64,000 bases of DNA from Microvirga sp. TS319 (lineage in GTDB: Bacteria; Pseudomonadota; Alphaproteobacteria; Rhizobiales; Beijerinckiaceae). The translations under genes were made by a program, and so were the position numbers. The notes beneath the pieces were generated by a model. It did not search any database, was not told the DNA's origin, and was given only the letters and a program-made list of their open reading frames with translations. The stretch lies in contig NZ_JBGGGT010000002.1 of assembly GCF_041276405.1 (NCBI RefSeq), positions 2,083,001 to 2,147,000 on the forward strand, given 5' to 3'. Positions 1 to 8,315 of this stretch are shown piece after piece (positions within the stretch are counted from its first letter, which is position 1; each line of letters starts with the position of its first letter).

Positions 1-78
1 ATCCTGCGGCTGCGCACGAAGCGCGAGGGCCTGATGCTGGCAGCCGGGGCGGACGCCGTCCGGATCCAGTTCCGCTGA
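1..78 (+). CDS. 3' end of an unknown gene (partial)
   Basis: Frame 1 is open from the window edge to a TGA at 76-78 and gives about 25 residues ending in DAVRIQFR. The product cannot be named from this tail. It is called coding because it has the biased third positions of its neighbours and stops just before an intergenic repeat, as other genes here do. Its start lies outside the window. Confidence 0.5.
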   Translation: MLRLRTKREGLMLAAGADAVRIQFR

Positions 79-81
79 GGC

Positions 82-365
82 GCTGGAGCATCGGACGCGG
101 GAAGTAGATTCCACTTTCGGGATTGCATCCGATGCTCCCTTCTTAGATCGCGTTAGATCGCGCATCGTTTGAGCGGACCCGGAGGGCCGCGTCAGCGAAA
201 GCCGGGTCCACTTTTCGCTAGCACGGCCCGCTGGGTCCGCACGATGGGCTGGACCATCGAACGCGGGAAGTGGGAACCGGGCTTGCGTGAAGAGACGCTC
301 AAGACCATAGACCTCCAGCATTGGACGTGGATTCGATTTCACGTTCGATGCTGGAGGCATTGTTG
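82..365. repeat. Dispersed palindromic intergenic repeat, copy A (composite)
   Basis: Two modules lie side by side. At 85-140 GAGCATCGGACGCGGGAAGT is matched by an inverted GCATCCGATGCTCC. At 168-362 there is a GGGTCCACTTTTCGCTAG module, a GAACGCGGGAAGTGGGAACC module and a closing TTCGATGCTGGAGG. The same modules recur near 8.1, 28.4, 37.7, 38.4, 62.0 and 63.3 kb. The stretch is open in some frames but shows no protein-like signal, so it is treated as noncoding repeat sequence. Confidence 0.75.
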
Positions 366-510
366 CCATGACGCTATAGGAAGTCTGCGATCATGTGGCC
401 GGTCGGCGGACGAGGGCAGGCAGTGCCGTCAGTCTGGCGCCCCCGGTCTTCAACACTCCTGGCCCTTATAGGTTTGATCGGGCCATATCCGTTTTGCACT
501 GAGGTTTGTC

Positions 511-1836
511 GTGGCAATGCATTTCCCTCGCCGCTTCCGCGCATGGCGCTCCCTGCCGCATTGGCGGAGCCGTTTGGTGTTCTGGAGCGGTGGCGCATTG
601 GTCGGGCTCATCGCGGCCCTGTTCGCCATGCTGGCAGACGAGGCGCAGGCGGGGTTCCGACAGGCGGTCGCGGCCTCGCCTTACTGGCCGCTCCTGCTCA
701 CTCCCGCCGGCTTCGCCCTTTCCGTCGCTCTGGCCCGGCGTTTCTTTCCGGGCTCGCAGGGCAGCGGCATTCCGCAGACCATCGCTGCCCGGCACCTCAC
801 GGACGATGCGGCTCGGCAGCGGCTCGTCTCCGTCCGCATCGCCTTCGGCAAGGTGCTCCTCACCCTGTTCGGCCTCGCCTGCGGGGCATCGGTCGGGCGC
901 GAAGGGCCGACGGTTCAGGTCGGGGCCTCCATTCTCCATGCGGCTGGCCGAGCGTCGGGCCGGCACTACCAGGGGGTGATCCTGGCCGGCAGCGCCGCCG
1001 GCGTGGCGGCCGCCTTCAACACGCCACTGGCCGGGATCGTGTTCGCGATCGAAGAGATGAGCCGCTCGTTCGAGCAGAAGACCAGCGGTCTCGTCCTGAC
1101 CACCGTGATCATCGCCGGTATGGCGTCCCTGGCCCTGCTCGGAAACTACACCTATTTCGGCCACAGCAGCGCGACGATCACCTCGTTCAAGGAGTGGCTG
1201 GCGGTTCCCCTCTGCGGTTTCGGCGGTGGGCTGCTGGGCGGCGTGTTCAGCCGCATCGTGGTCGCGGCCGCCCGCGGCAAGGGACGCTTCCAATCTCTCG
1301 CCAAGGGCTATCCGGTGGCGTTTGCCGCCTCCTGCGGGTTGGTCATCGCGCTTTTGGGCCTTTTCTCCGGCAACACCATCTACGGCACGGGTTATCATGA
1401 GGCGCGGCAGTTGCTGGCAGGAGCCTCCGATGTTCCGGCCAGCTTCGGGCTTCTCAAGATGGCCGCGACGATCCTGTCCTCGATCAGCGGCATTCCGGGC
1501 GGGATCTTTGCACCCTCGCTCGCGGTCGGGGCCGGCATCGGGGCGAACCTCTCGGCTCTGCTGCCCGGCGTGCCGGTGGGCACGCTGGTGCTGCTTGGCA
1601 TGGTCGGCTATTTCGCCGGTGTGGTGCAGGCTCCGATCACCTCTTTCGTGATCGTGATGGAGATGACCGACAATCACGCCATGGCGATCCCGCTGATGGC
1701 AACGGCGCTCCTTGGCTACGGCGCGTCGCGCTTCATCGGTACCGAGCCGATCTATCACGCGCTCTCCCAGGGCTTCCTGCCCGATCGTACGAAGGTGGGG
1801 CCGCCGTCTGCGGAATCAGGACGGACAAACCTTTAA
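511..1836 (+). CDS. ClC-family chloride/proton antiporter
   Basis: A 441-residue polytopic membrane protein that should exchange chloride for protons across the inner membrane. The ClC signatures are in order: GSGIPQ near residue 84, GREGPTVQ near 129 with the gating glutamate, an FAIEEM segment near 178 with a glutamate at the place of the internal proton glutamate, and GIPGGIFAPSL near 328. The gating glutamate and GREGP signature point to an antiporter and away from the fluoride-specific CLC-F branch. No CBS domains follow, so this is the short bacterial form. The start is GTG at 511; ATG at 517 is an alternative. It stands alone between repeat copy A and a transposase scrap. Confidence 0.93.
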   Translation: MAMHFPRRFRAWRSLPHWRSRLVFWSGGALVGLIAALFAMLADEAQAGFRQAVAASPYWPLLLTPAGFALSVALARRFFPGSQGSGIPQTIAARHLTDDAARQRLVSVRIAFGKVLLTLFGLACGASVGREGPTVQVGASILHAAGRASGRHYQGVILAGSAAGVAAAFNTPLAGIVFAIEEMSRSFEQKTSGLVLTTVIIAGMASLALLGNYTYFGHSSATITSFKEWLAVPLCGFGGGLLGGVFSRIVVAAARGKGRFQSLAKGYPVAFAASCGLVIALLGLFSGNTIYGTGYHEARQLLAGASDVPASFGLLKMAATILSSISGIPGGIFAPSLAVGAGIGANLSALLPGVPVGTLVLLGMVGYFAGVVQAPITSFVIVMEMTDNHAMAIPLMATALLGYGASRFIGTEPIYHALSQGFLPDRTKVGPPSAESGRTNL

Positions 1837-2022
1837 CATCCGCCGGCTCATGCCGAGGAATCGCGCGACCTCATCCACGCGAGCCCGCCCGTGCGGCAGC
1901 AATATCGCGGTCCGTCAGACGGCGGCAGATTCGAACCAGGGCCGTCATCCAGAATTCCATCTGGTGCCGGTCTCCATGCCGCGAAAGACCGGCATAGTTG
2001 ACGCGAATTCCCCACAGCTCTG

Positions 2023-2292
2023 CAGCGGCGCATCACGCGCTGGGAGCATGAGAATGTGCTGGAGGCGGTGCAGCGCAGGCTCGAGCTGAACCCGGGAGCG
2101 ATGCGCCAGTGGCGGGAGGTGGTCGAGCATCCGTTCGGCACGATCGAGCTGCGGATGGGCGCCACCCACTTCCTGCCGAAGCGGCCGCCGAAGGTGAGGG
2201 GCGAAATGGCCCTGCACGTGCCGGCCTACAATCTCACCCGGGTGCTGAACATCCTGGGGATCCAGCCGCTGATGGCCGCCCTCGGGACATAG
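2023..2292 (+). pseudogene. IS1182-type transposase C-terminal remnant
   Basis: The reading frame gives ITRWEHENVLEAVQRRLE, EVVEHPFGTIELRMGATHF and ALHVPAYNLTRVLNILG, the conserved C-terminal end of IS1182-family DDE transposases. Only about 85 residues remain; the catalytic core and terminal repeats are missing and nothing upstream is recognisable as the rest. It is a dead insertion-sequence fragment. The left limit is approximate. A GTG at 2056 opens the longest remaining reading frame but is not a meaningful start. Confidence 0.75.
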
Positions 2293-2442
2293 GGCAGGGG
2301 CTTTGCTCGTGTCATCACGCCCGTCGCCCGCCGGAACCTCGCTCAGATGCGATTGGAGCCTTAATCCGGCGAGGATCAGCCAACTCGCACTCACCGATCA
2401 TGTTGAAGGGCTTTGGAGCGTGACGAGCCGCTACCCGACTTC

Positions 2443-2460
2443 TGTCAAAGCGCTTTGACA
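2443..2460. promoter_or_regulatory. 18-bp perfect palindrome, LacI-family-like operator
   Basis: TGTCAAAGC followed directly by GCTTTGACA is a perfect palindrome with the central GC typical of LacI/GalR-family operators; rhizobial sugar regulators use closely similar TCAAAGCGCTTTGA boxes. It lies 140 bp upstream of the HWE kinase start at 2600. No LacI-family gene or sugar gene is in view, so the regulator is unknown. Apart from this site the gap from 2293 to 2599 shows nothing recognisable. Confidence 0.45.
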
Positions 2461-2599
2461 CAACCAAGACCCGAAGGCGACCTTCATCCGCCGATATTAG
2501 ATTTCGCATCGGACTAGCGGGCAGCGGACCAATGGCGTAGGACTCCTTCCTTGCAATCTTAGCAGAGGACTCTTTATTTCCGGAACACGGAGCCATCCC

Positions 2600-4456
2600 A
2601 TGGACGAGACCTTCACCGCGAGCCTCGCCTCCGCCCTCTCGGGGGATTGGCCCACCGGCACGGGCGAGATGGCCGAGCGCATCCGGACCCACGGCTGGGC
2701 GGCAACGCCGCTCGGACCGCTGGAGACGTGGCCGCAGAGCCTCAAGAGCGCGGTCGACCTGATCCTCCCGAACGGCTTCCCCATGATCATCCTCTGGGGG
2801 CCCCAGCTCATCCAGGTCTACAACGATGGCTATGCCCGGATCATGGGCCTCAAGCATCCGGCCGGACTGGGCCAGCCCACCCGCGACTGCTGGCCCGAGG
2901 TCTGGCACATCAACGAGCCGATCTACGAGCGTGTCCGGCTCGGCGAGACGGTCGCCTTCGACGACGCCCTTTATCCATTGGCCCGCAGCGGCGTTCTGGA
3001 AGACGTCTGGTTCACGCTATCGTACAGCCCGCTGCGGGATGAACACGGCGCCATTGCCGGCGTGCTCGTCACCCTGCTCGAGACCACGGCCCGGCACGTA
3101 GCCCAGCGCCAGCGCGATGAAGCAGCGGGGGCGCTGCACACGAGCGAGGAGCGGCTGCGGCGAGTGCTGGAGACCGATGCCGTGGGCGTGCTGTTCTTCA
3201 ACAACGAGGGCACGCTCATCGACGCAAATGAGGTGTTCCTCAAGATGACCGGCTGGTCGCGGGAGGAGGTCGAAAGCGGCCGTCTCGACTGGCGTCGGAT
3301 GACCCCGCCCGAGTGGATCGCTGCCAGCGAGGCGCAGATGGAGGGGCTGGCTGCGACGGGGCGCATCGGTCCGTATGAGAAGGAGTACCTGTGCAAGGAT
3401 GGTAGCCGCTCCTGGATGCTGTTCGCCGGCCGAGACCTGGGCGACGGCACCATCGTCGAGTTCGCCGTCGATATCAGCACCCGCAAGCAGGCGGAGGAGG
3501 CCGAGTGGCGGCTTGCCGCGATCATCGAGTCGTCGGACGATGCCATCATCAGCAAGAATCTCGACGGAATCATCACAAGCTGGAACCGGGGTGCGGAACG
3601 ATTGTTCGGCTACCGGGCCGAGGAGGTGATCGGACAGCCGATCACCATCCTGATCCCCGAGGACCGCCAGGACGAGGAGCCCGGAATTCTCGAGCGCATC
3701 CGCCGCGGGGAGCGCGTCGATCACTACGAGACCGTTCGCCGCCGCAAGGACGGCAGTCTGGTCGAGATCTCGCTGACGATCTCCCCCGTTCGGAACCAGC
3801 AGGGCCGGATCATCGGTGCCTCGAAGATCGCCCGCGACATCACCGAGCGAAGGCGGCTGGAGGAGCAACTGCTTCTGGTCAACCGCGAGCTCCATCACCG
3901 GGTCAAGAACGCCTTGGCGACGGTTCAGGCGGTGATCGCCTCGACGGCGCGGCGTGCTCAGACCATTACCGAGTTCCAGCAGGCTGTAACGGAACGCATC
4001 ACCTCGCTGGCGAAAACCCACACGCTGCTGATCGAAAAGGAGCGGGGCGGAGCCTCGATCCGGGACATCCTAAACGCCGAGCTGGTGCCTTACGACGACG
4101 GCACCGGGCATCGGGTGAGGCTCGGCGGGCCGGACGTTAGGCTGCGGGCCGAGTTTGCGGTGGCGTTCGGGATGGGCATCCATGAGCTGACCACCAATGC
4201 GGCCAAGTACGGTGCGTTCTCGCTGCCCAGCGGCCGCGTTGAGGTGACCTGGAGCCTCGAGGAGCGGACCGGCGGGCGCAGGCTGACCTTGGACTGGCAG
4301 GAGCAGGGCGGACCATCCGTCGACGAGCCGACGCGGCAGGGCTTTGGCACGGTGCTGTTGCAGCGGGCCCTCGGCCAGCAGTTGGGCGGCGAGGTCGAGA
4401 CGACCTTTGCGCCAGAGGGGCTTCACGTCCGGATCACCGCAACGCTGCCGCCATAG
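2600..4456 (+). CDS. PAS-domain HWE-family sensor histidine kinase
   Basis: A 618-residue soluble kinase. An N-terminal PAS-like sensor (about 35-165, with [14 protein letters not shown] and [13 protein letters not shown]) is followed by two PAS/PAC units (about 180-300 and 305-425) and an HWE kinase core (about 432-615). The phospho-accepting histidine sits in [15 protein letters not shown], the N box in [14 protein letters not shown], the diagnostic tryptophan in LDWQEQGG, and [11 protein letters not shown] closes the ATP lid. There is no transmembrane segment. In this order such kinases often feed PhyR-type general stress response regulators, but no regulator gene is adjacent, so the target is unknown. 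Confidence 0.92.
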   Translation: MDETFTASLASALSGDWPTGTGEMAERIRTHGWAATPLGPLETWPQSLKSAVDLILPNGFPMIILWGPQLIQVYNDGYARIMGLKHPAGLGQPTRDCWPEVWHINEPIYERVRLGETVAFDDALYPLARSGVLEDVWFTLSYSPLRDEHGAIAGVLVTLLETTARHVAQRQRDEAAGALHTSEERLRRVLETDAVGVLFFNNEGTLIDANEVFLKMTGWSREEVESGRLDWRRMTPPEWIAASEAQMEGLAATGRIGPYEKEYLCKDGSRSWMLFAGRDLGDGTIVEFAVDISTRKQAEEAEWRLAAIIESSDDAIISKNLDGIITSWNRGAERLFGYRAEEVIGQPITILIPEDRQDEEPGILERIRRGERVDHYETVRRRKDGSLVEISLTISPVRNQQGRIIGASKIARDITERRRLEEQLLLVNRELHHRVKNALATVQAVIASTARRAQTITEFQQAVTERITSLAKTHTLLIEKERGGASIRDILNAELVPYDDGTGHRVRLGGPDVRLRAEFAVAFGMGIHELTTNAAKYGAFSLPSGRVEVTWSLEERTGGRRLTLDWQEQGGPSVDEPTRQGFGTVLLQRALGQQLGGEVETTFAPEGLHVRITATLPP

Positions 4457-4811
4457 TCGAAGCCAATAGCTATCTGCGATACCGGACATGCCTTCGGGAC
4501 CGTCTTCGCAAGGGCCGACGGAAATGACGGGATCGGGCACTCCTGAGTTCAAGGCTCCAGCCAGGCTAGGCAATGACTGACTATACCTCGGCCCCATTCC
4601 GGACTTTTCAACATGATCGTTCCGAAACGGACCTTCGCCATTCTGGTAGGCTGTGAATGTGCATTATGTGAGATGTGAACCAAAGTGTTGCACTTTTCAC
4701 GGCGGACGCAGCCATCTATATCAATAGCTCCCCAATCCATATGCTTATGCCGGATACTGGAGCGGATCCTTTCCTGCTCTTGGGCCAACCCGTGACCACT
4801 TTGGACTGCTG
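4457..4811. other. Intergenic gap, nothing recognised
   Basis: 355 bp between two co-oriented HWE kinase genes. No open frame with protein-like composition, repeat copy or clear terminator was seen. It is more A/T-rich between about 4650 and 4750, so a promoter for the downstream kinase is likely there, but no convincing -35/-10 pair can be assigned by eye. Confidence 0.5.
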
Positions 4812-6878
4812 ATGCTCCAACAGCCACGCCGCAGGCGAATGTTCATTCCTCTTGCGACCCTGCTCGGTGGGCTGACGGCGTCGGTGCTCGTGGCGGCGAG
4901 CCTGTGGACCATCGTCGACGCACGCGATCGCCTCAGCTTCGAGCGCCGGGTGGATCAGGCCCAGGATGCGATCCGGGACCGTCTCGATACTTACGTTACT
5001 CTGCTGCGAGCGGGCGTGGGTCTGTTCAACGCCAACCATCTCGACGTTGACAGGGAAGCGTTCCAGGCCTTTGCGGCTGGGCTGCGCCTGAGCAATGATT
5101 ACCCGGGCATCCAGGGCATCGGGTACACCGCTCGCGTGAAGCCTGATGAGCACGAGGCCTTTGTTGCGGCACAACGCCAGCAGGGCAGTCCGTCGTTCAG
5201 GATCTGGCCCGATCATCCCCGCCCGGAGTTCCATGGCATCATCTACCTGGAGCCCCAGGATCGCCGCAACGAGGCAGCCCTCGGCTACGACATGTTCTCC
5301 GAGCCGGTTCGCAGGGAAGCCATGGAGCGCGCCCGGGACACGGGTCAGCCGGCCGCAAGCGGAAGGGTCGAGCTGGTCCAGGAGATCGATGAGGCGAAGC
5401 AGGCCGGGTTCCTGATCTATGTGCCGGTGTATCGCGGAGGCGCCACGCCCAAGACGTCGTCGGAGCGACAGGACGGGCTGACCGGGTTCGTCTACAGCCC
5501 CTTCCGGGCGGACGACCTCTTCACGGCGCTCCTCCACGGCGGGCGCAATCCCGGATTGGAACTGCGGGTCTACGACGGGCCGCCGACTCCCCAGAACCTT
5601 CTGCACCGGTCGGGCTCACGCCAAGCCGATGATGGTCAAGGCGAACGGTCTGCCCGTTACACCGACACCCGCACGCTCGACGTCGCGGGTCGCCCGTGGA
5701 CGATCGCGTACCTCAGCAGTCCGCAACTGGAACAGAGCTCGACCCGGACCCTCATTCCGCTCTATTTCGCGGGCGGCTTGATCGCGACCTTCGTGGTTTC
5801 CGGCGTGCTCCAGGCTCAGATCAAGGCGCGCTTGGCCGCTGACCAGAAGAGCCGGGAGGCTCAGCACGAGCTGGAGGTGCGGCGCCGGGCGCAAGAGGAG
5901 TTGCGGGAGAGCGAGGAGAGGCTTCTTCTCGCCCTGGAAGCCGGCAGACTCGGCAGTTGGGAGCTGGATATCGGCTCCAAGCGCCGCCTGCTATCGCCCC
6001 GCTCGGCCGAGATTTTCGGGGTGCCCGCCGACGAACTTCTCGAGCGCGAGGCGTGGCAGGCCGTGATTCATCCTGAGGACAGCGGCCGGGTCAATGCAGT
6101 GTTTCGGGAGGCGCTGGAGGGCAGGGCGCTCTATCGGGCGGAGTTCCGGGTTCTGGGAAAGGATGGCCGGGAACGCTGGGTCAGCTCACAGGCAGTCGTG
6201 CATCGTGACAGGTCCGGCACCCCACAACGAGTGGTCGGCATTCATCAGGACATTACCGATCGCAAGCGCTGGGAGGAGCATCAGGTGCTTCTGATCAACG
6301 AGCTGAATCACCGGGTGAAGAACACGCTCGCGACGGTGCAGTCGATTGCCTCCCAGACGCTGCGCAATGCCGGCACCATGGAGGACGCACGTTTCGCCTT
6401 GGAGGCACGCCTCTTCGCCCTGTCCCGGGCTCACGACGTGCTCACCCGTGAGAACTGGGAGAGCGCGAACCTGCGGGACATCGTCCGCGAGGCGATGGCG
6501 CCCTACCGCCACGAGCAGGAGAATCGAGTGAATATGCAAGGGCCGCATGTCAGGGTCGCCCCGCGCATGGCGCTGGCCATCGCCATGGCGTTGCAGGAAC
6601 TGGCGACCAATGCGGTCAAGTACGGAGCCCTCTCCAACGCCACCGGGACAGTCCACATCACGTGGAAGGTCACTGGGAATGGCTCCCCGCGCCTACACTT
6701 GGTCTGGCGGGAGGAGGGCGGGCCGCCGGTTCAGGCGCCCCGTCGCCGTGGCTTCGGCACGCGCCTGATCGAGCGCAGCTTGGCGAGCGAGTTGAATGGC
6801 ACGGCTGAGATCACGTTCACTCCGACAGGGGTTGTCTGCACGGTCGATGCTCCCCTCGTAACGGCAGCGGACATTTGA
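4812..6878 (+). CDS. CHASE-PAS-HWE membrane histidine kinase
   Basis: A 688-residue inner-membrane sensor. A membrane helix (about 11-31) precedes a periplasmic CHASE domain (about 75-215; FNANHLDVDREAFQAF, YPGIQGIGYTARV, GLTGFVYSPFRADDLF) and a second helix (about 312-335), then a short coiled coil, one PAS unit (about 372-490) and the HWE core. The histidine is in ELNHRVKNTLATVQS, the N box in QELATNAVKYGALS, and the HWE tryptophan in LVWREEGG. CHASE domains bind small extracellular ligands such as cytokinin-like compounds; the ligand here is unknown. The kinase core is closely similar to that of the RHH-fused kinase at 11802-13742, so the two are recent paralogues. Confidence 0.92.
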   Translation: MLQQPRRRRMFIPLATLLGGLTASVLVAASLWTIVDARDRLSFERRVDQAQDAIRDRLDTYVTLLRAGVGLFNANHLDVDREAFQAFAAGLRLSNDYPGIQGIGYTARVKPDEHEAFVAAQRQQGSPSFRIWPDHPRPEFHGIIYLEPQDRRNEAALGYDMFSEPVRREAMERARDTGQPAASGRVELVQEIDEAKQAGFLIYVPVYRGGATPKTSSERQDGLTGFVYSPFRADDLFTALLHGGRNPGLELRVYDGPPTPQNLLHRSGSRQADDGQGERSARYTDTRTLDVAGRPWTIAYLSSPQLEQSSTRTLIPLYFAGGLIATFVVSGVLQAQIKARLAADQKSREAQHELEVRRRAQEELRESEERLLLALEAGRLGSWELDIGSKRRLLSPRSAEIFGVPADELLEREAWQAVIHPEDSGRVNAVFREALEGRALYRAEFRVLGKDGRERWVSSQAVVHRDRSGTPQRVVGIHQDITDRKRWEEHQVLLINELNHRVKNTLATVQSIASQTLRNAGTMEDARFALEARLFALSRAHDVLTRENWESANLRDIVREAMAPYRHEQENRVNMQGPHVRVAPRMALAIAMALQELATNAVKYGALSNATGTVHITWKVTGNGSPRLHLVWREEGGPPVQAPRRRGFGTRLIERSLASELNGTAEITFTPTGVVCTVDAPLVTAADI

Positions 6879-7000
6879 CGAAAACCCTTGTCGTTGAAAC
6901 GGGAGCAGGGGTGCTTGGATAGATCGCCTGAACTGCAACGCTCGTACGCTCACCAACGCGAGCGGCTCTACCCATCAGTGCTCGATTGCACGGAGCGCCC

Positions 7001-7347
7001 ATGTCTGCCGTTCTTACACGCCATCATGTCAAGGTCATCGGCCGCGGGAAGAAGCCTATGCTCCTCGCCCATGGCTATGGCTGCGACCAGAACGTGTGGC
7101 GGTTCATCACCCCTGCCTTCGAGGACCGCTACAAGATCATTCTCTTCGATCATGTCGGCCACGGGCAGTCCGATGCGGCTGCCTTCGATTCCGTCAGGTA
7201 CGGCTCGTTGAACGGATATTCCGAAGACGTGCCGGCGATCTGCCGCGAGCTGGACCTGAAGAATGTGATCTTCGTGGGCCATTCGGTCAGCGCCATGATT
7301 GGGGCTCTGGCCGCCATCCACGAGCCGGAACGGTTTGACCGACTGGT
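7001..7347 (+). pseudogene. RsbQ/KAI2-like alpha/beta hydrolase, 3' half deleted
   Basis: The N-terminal half of an RsbQ-type alpha/beta hydrolase is clear: LLAHGYGCDQNVWRFI, IILFDHVGHGQSD and the nucleophile elbow GHSVSAMIG. Homology stops abruptly after ERFDRLV at about 7347. The frame then runs out of frame through kinase DNA to a stop at 7423. The catalytic aspartate and histidine, which lie in the second half of the family, are missing, so the product cannot be an active hydrolase. A TTG at 6986 could extend the start. RsbQ-like hydrolases usually pair with a PAS sensor gene, which fits the kinase tail fused behind it. Confidence 0.8.
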
Positions 7348-8315
7348 CCGGCCAGTATGTGCAGGTGTTGCTCTCCGACACCGGCACCGGGATGGACAAG
7401 GCCACCATGGAGAGGGTGTTTGAGCCGTTCTTCACCACCAAGGAGGCGGGCAAGGGCACGGGCCTCGGCTTGAGCCAGGTCTACGGCTTTGTCCGGCAGT
7501 CCAATGGCCATGTGAGGATCTACAGCGAGCTGGGCGAGGGCACGACGATCAAGATTGACCTGCCTCGCCTGACCGGTGCGGAGGACAGACCGGTCGAGAT
7601 GCCCGTCAACAGGCCTAAGATGGTGCGGGGCTCCGGGGAGACCATTCTGGTCGTGGAGGACGGGTCGGCCTTGCGGGCGTATGCGGTCGAGGCGCTGCGC
7701 GACCTCGGGTATCGTGTGCTTGAGGCTGCTGACGGGAAGGAAGCACTGGCTGCCGTGGATCAGCATCCTGAGATCGCGTTGCTGTTCACCGATGTCGTTC
7801 TGACCGGCGGGGTGAACGGACGTGTGCTCGCGGACGAAGTCACTCGACGCAAGCCTGGTCTCCCGGTTCTCTACACGACCGGCTACACGGCCAATGCCAT
7901 TGTCCACCATGGCCGACTCGACCCGGGGACGAACCTGATCGGAAAGCCCTTCACCTATGCCGAACTAGCCACCAAAGTGCGCCGGATGCTCGATGAGGGC
8001 TCCTCCCTGTCGATCCAACGAGAGGTACAGACGATTCCGCGGCCATGGCCGTCCGGGAACGGCCGGCTCGAGCATCGTGCGGACCCAGCGGGCCGCGCGA
8101 GCGAAAAGTGGATCCGGTATTCACTGACGCGGCCCTTCGGGTCCGCCCGAACGATGCTCTCATTCAAGGAGGAAGCATCGGACACGGGAAGTGCAAATCC
8201 ACTTCCCGTGTCCGATGCTGTAGGCCGATCGATTGCTGCGGATCACTCCGCCGCATCCAGCTTCGATCGCGCGACGGCGGAAGCCAGGGCCTGCGCCAAT
8301 TCCTCCTCGGCGTAG
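7348..8315 (+). pseudogene. Hybrid histidine kinase, C-terminal remnant (HATPase end plus receiver)
   Basis: Directly after the hydrolase break, in another frame, comes the end of an HATPase domain (LLSDTGTGMDKATMERVFEP, GKGTGLGLSQVYGF) and a complete receiver domain (ILVVEDGSALRAYAVEALRD, phospho-aspartate in LLFTDVVLTGG, YTTGYTANAI, lysine in LIGKPF). The PAS and dimerisation domains that carry the histidine are gone. Homology ends near MLDEG at about 8010; the frame then reads through repeat copy B to a stop at 8315 inside the opposite gene. It has no credible start of its own. A deletion between this gene and the hydrolase is the simplest cause. Confidence 0.8.
8064..8222. repeat. Dispersed palindromic intergenic repeat, copy B
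   Basis: It contains GAGCATCGTGCGGACCC, GCGAAAAGTGGATCC and a near-perfect hairpin of GCATCGGACACGGGAAGT against ACTTCCCGTGTCCGATGC around 8180-8219. The modules match copies A, C and E. It lies between the kinase relic and the convergent kinase gene, where the second hairpin could also end transcription. Confidence 0.75.

Noticed and set aside
82-365. CRISPR-like array
   Set aside because: Repeats are palindromic, of unequal length and not regularly spaced, and no cas gene is in the window.
365-510. Fluoride riboswitch before the ClC gene
   Set aside because: No riboswitch-like fold or conserved core was recognised, and the protein has GREGP, which points to a chloride/proton antiporter.
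466-1758. 430-residue open frame on the minus strand
   Set aside because: It lies fully opposite the ClC gene, is rich in Arg, Gly, Glu and His as expected from antisense GC-rich codons, and shows no domain.
1843-1890. Minus-strand snippet reading RARVDEVARFLGMSRRML, like an AraC-type helix-turn-helix
   Set aside because: Only about 18 residues with nothing to support it on either side; too short to call a gene or relic.
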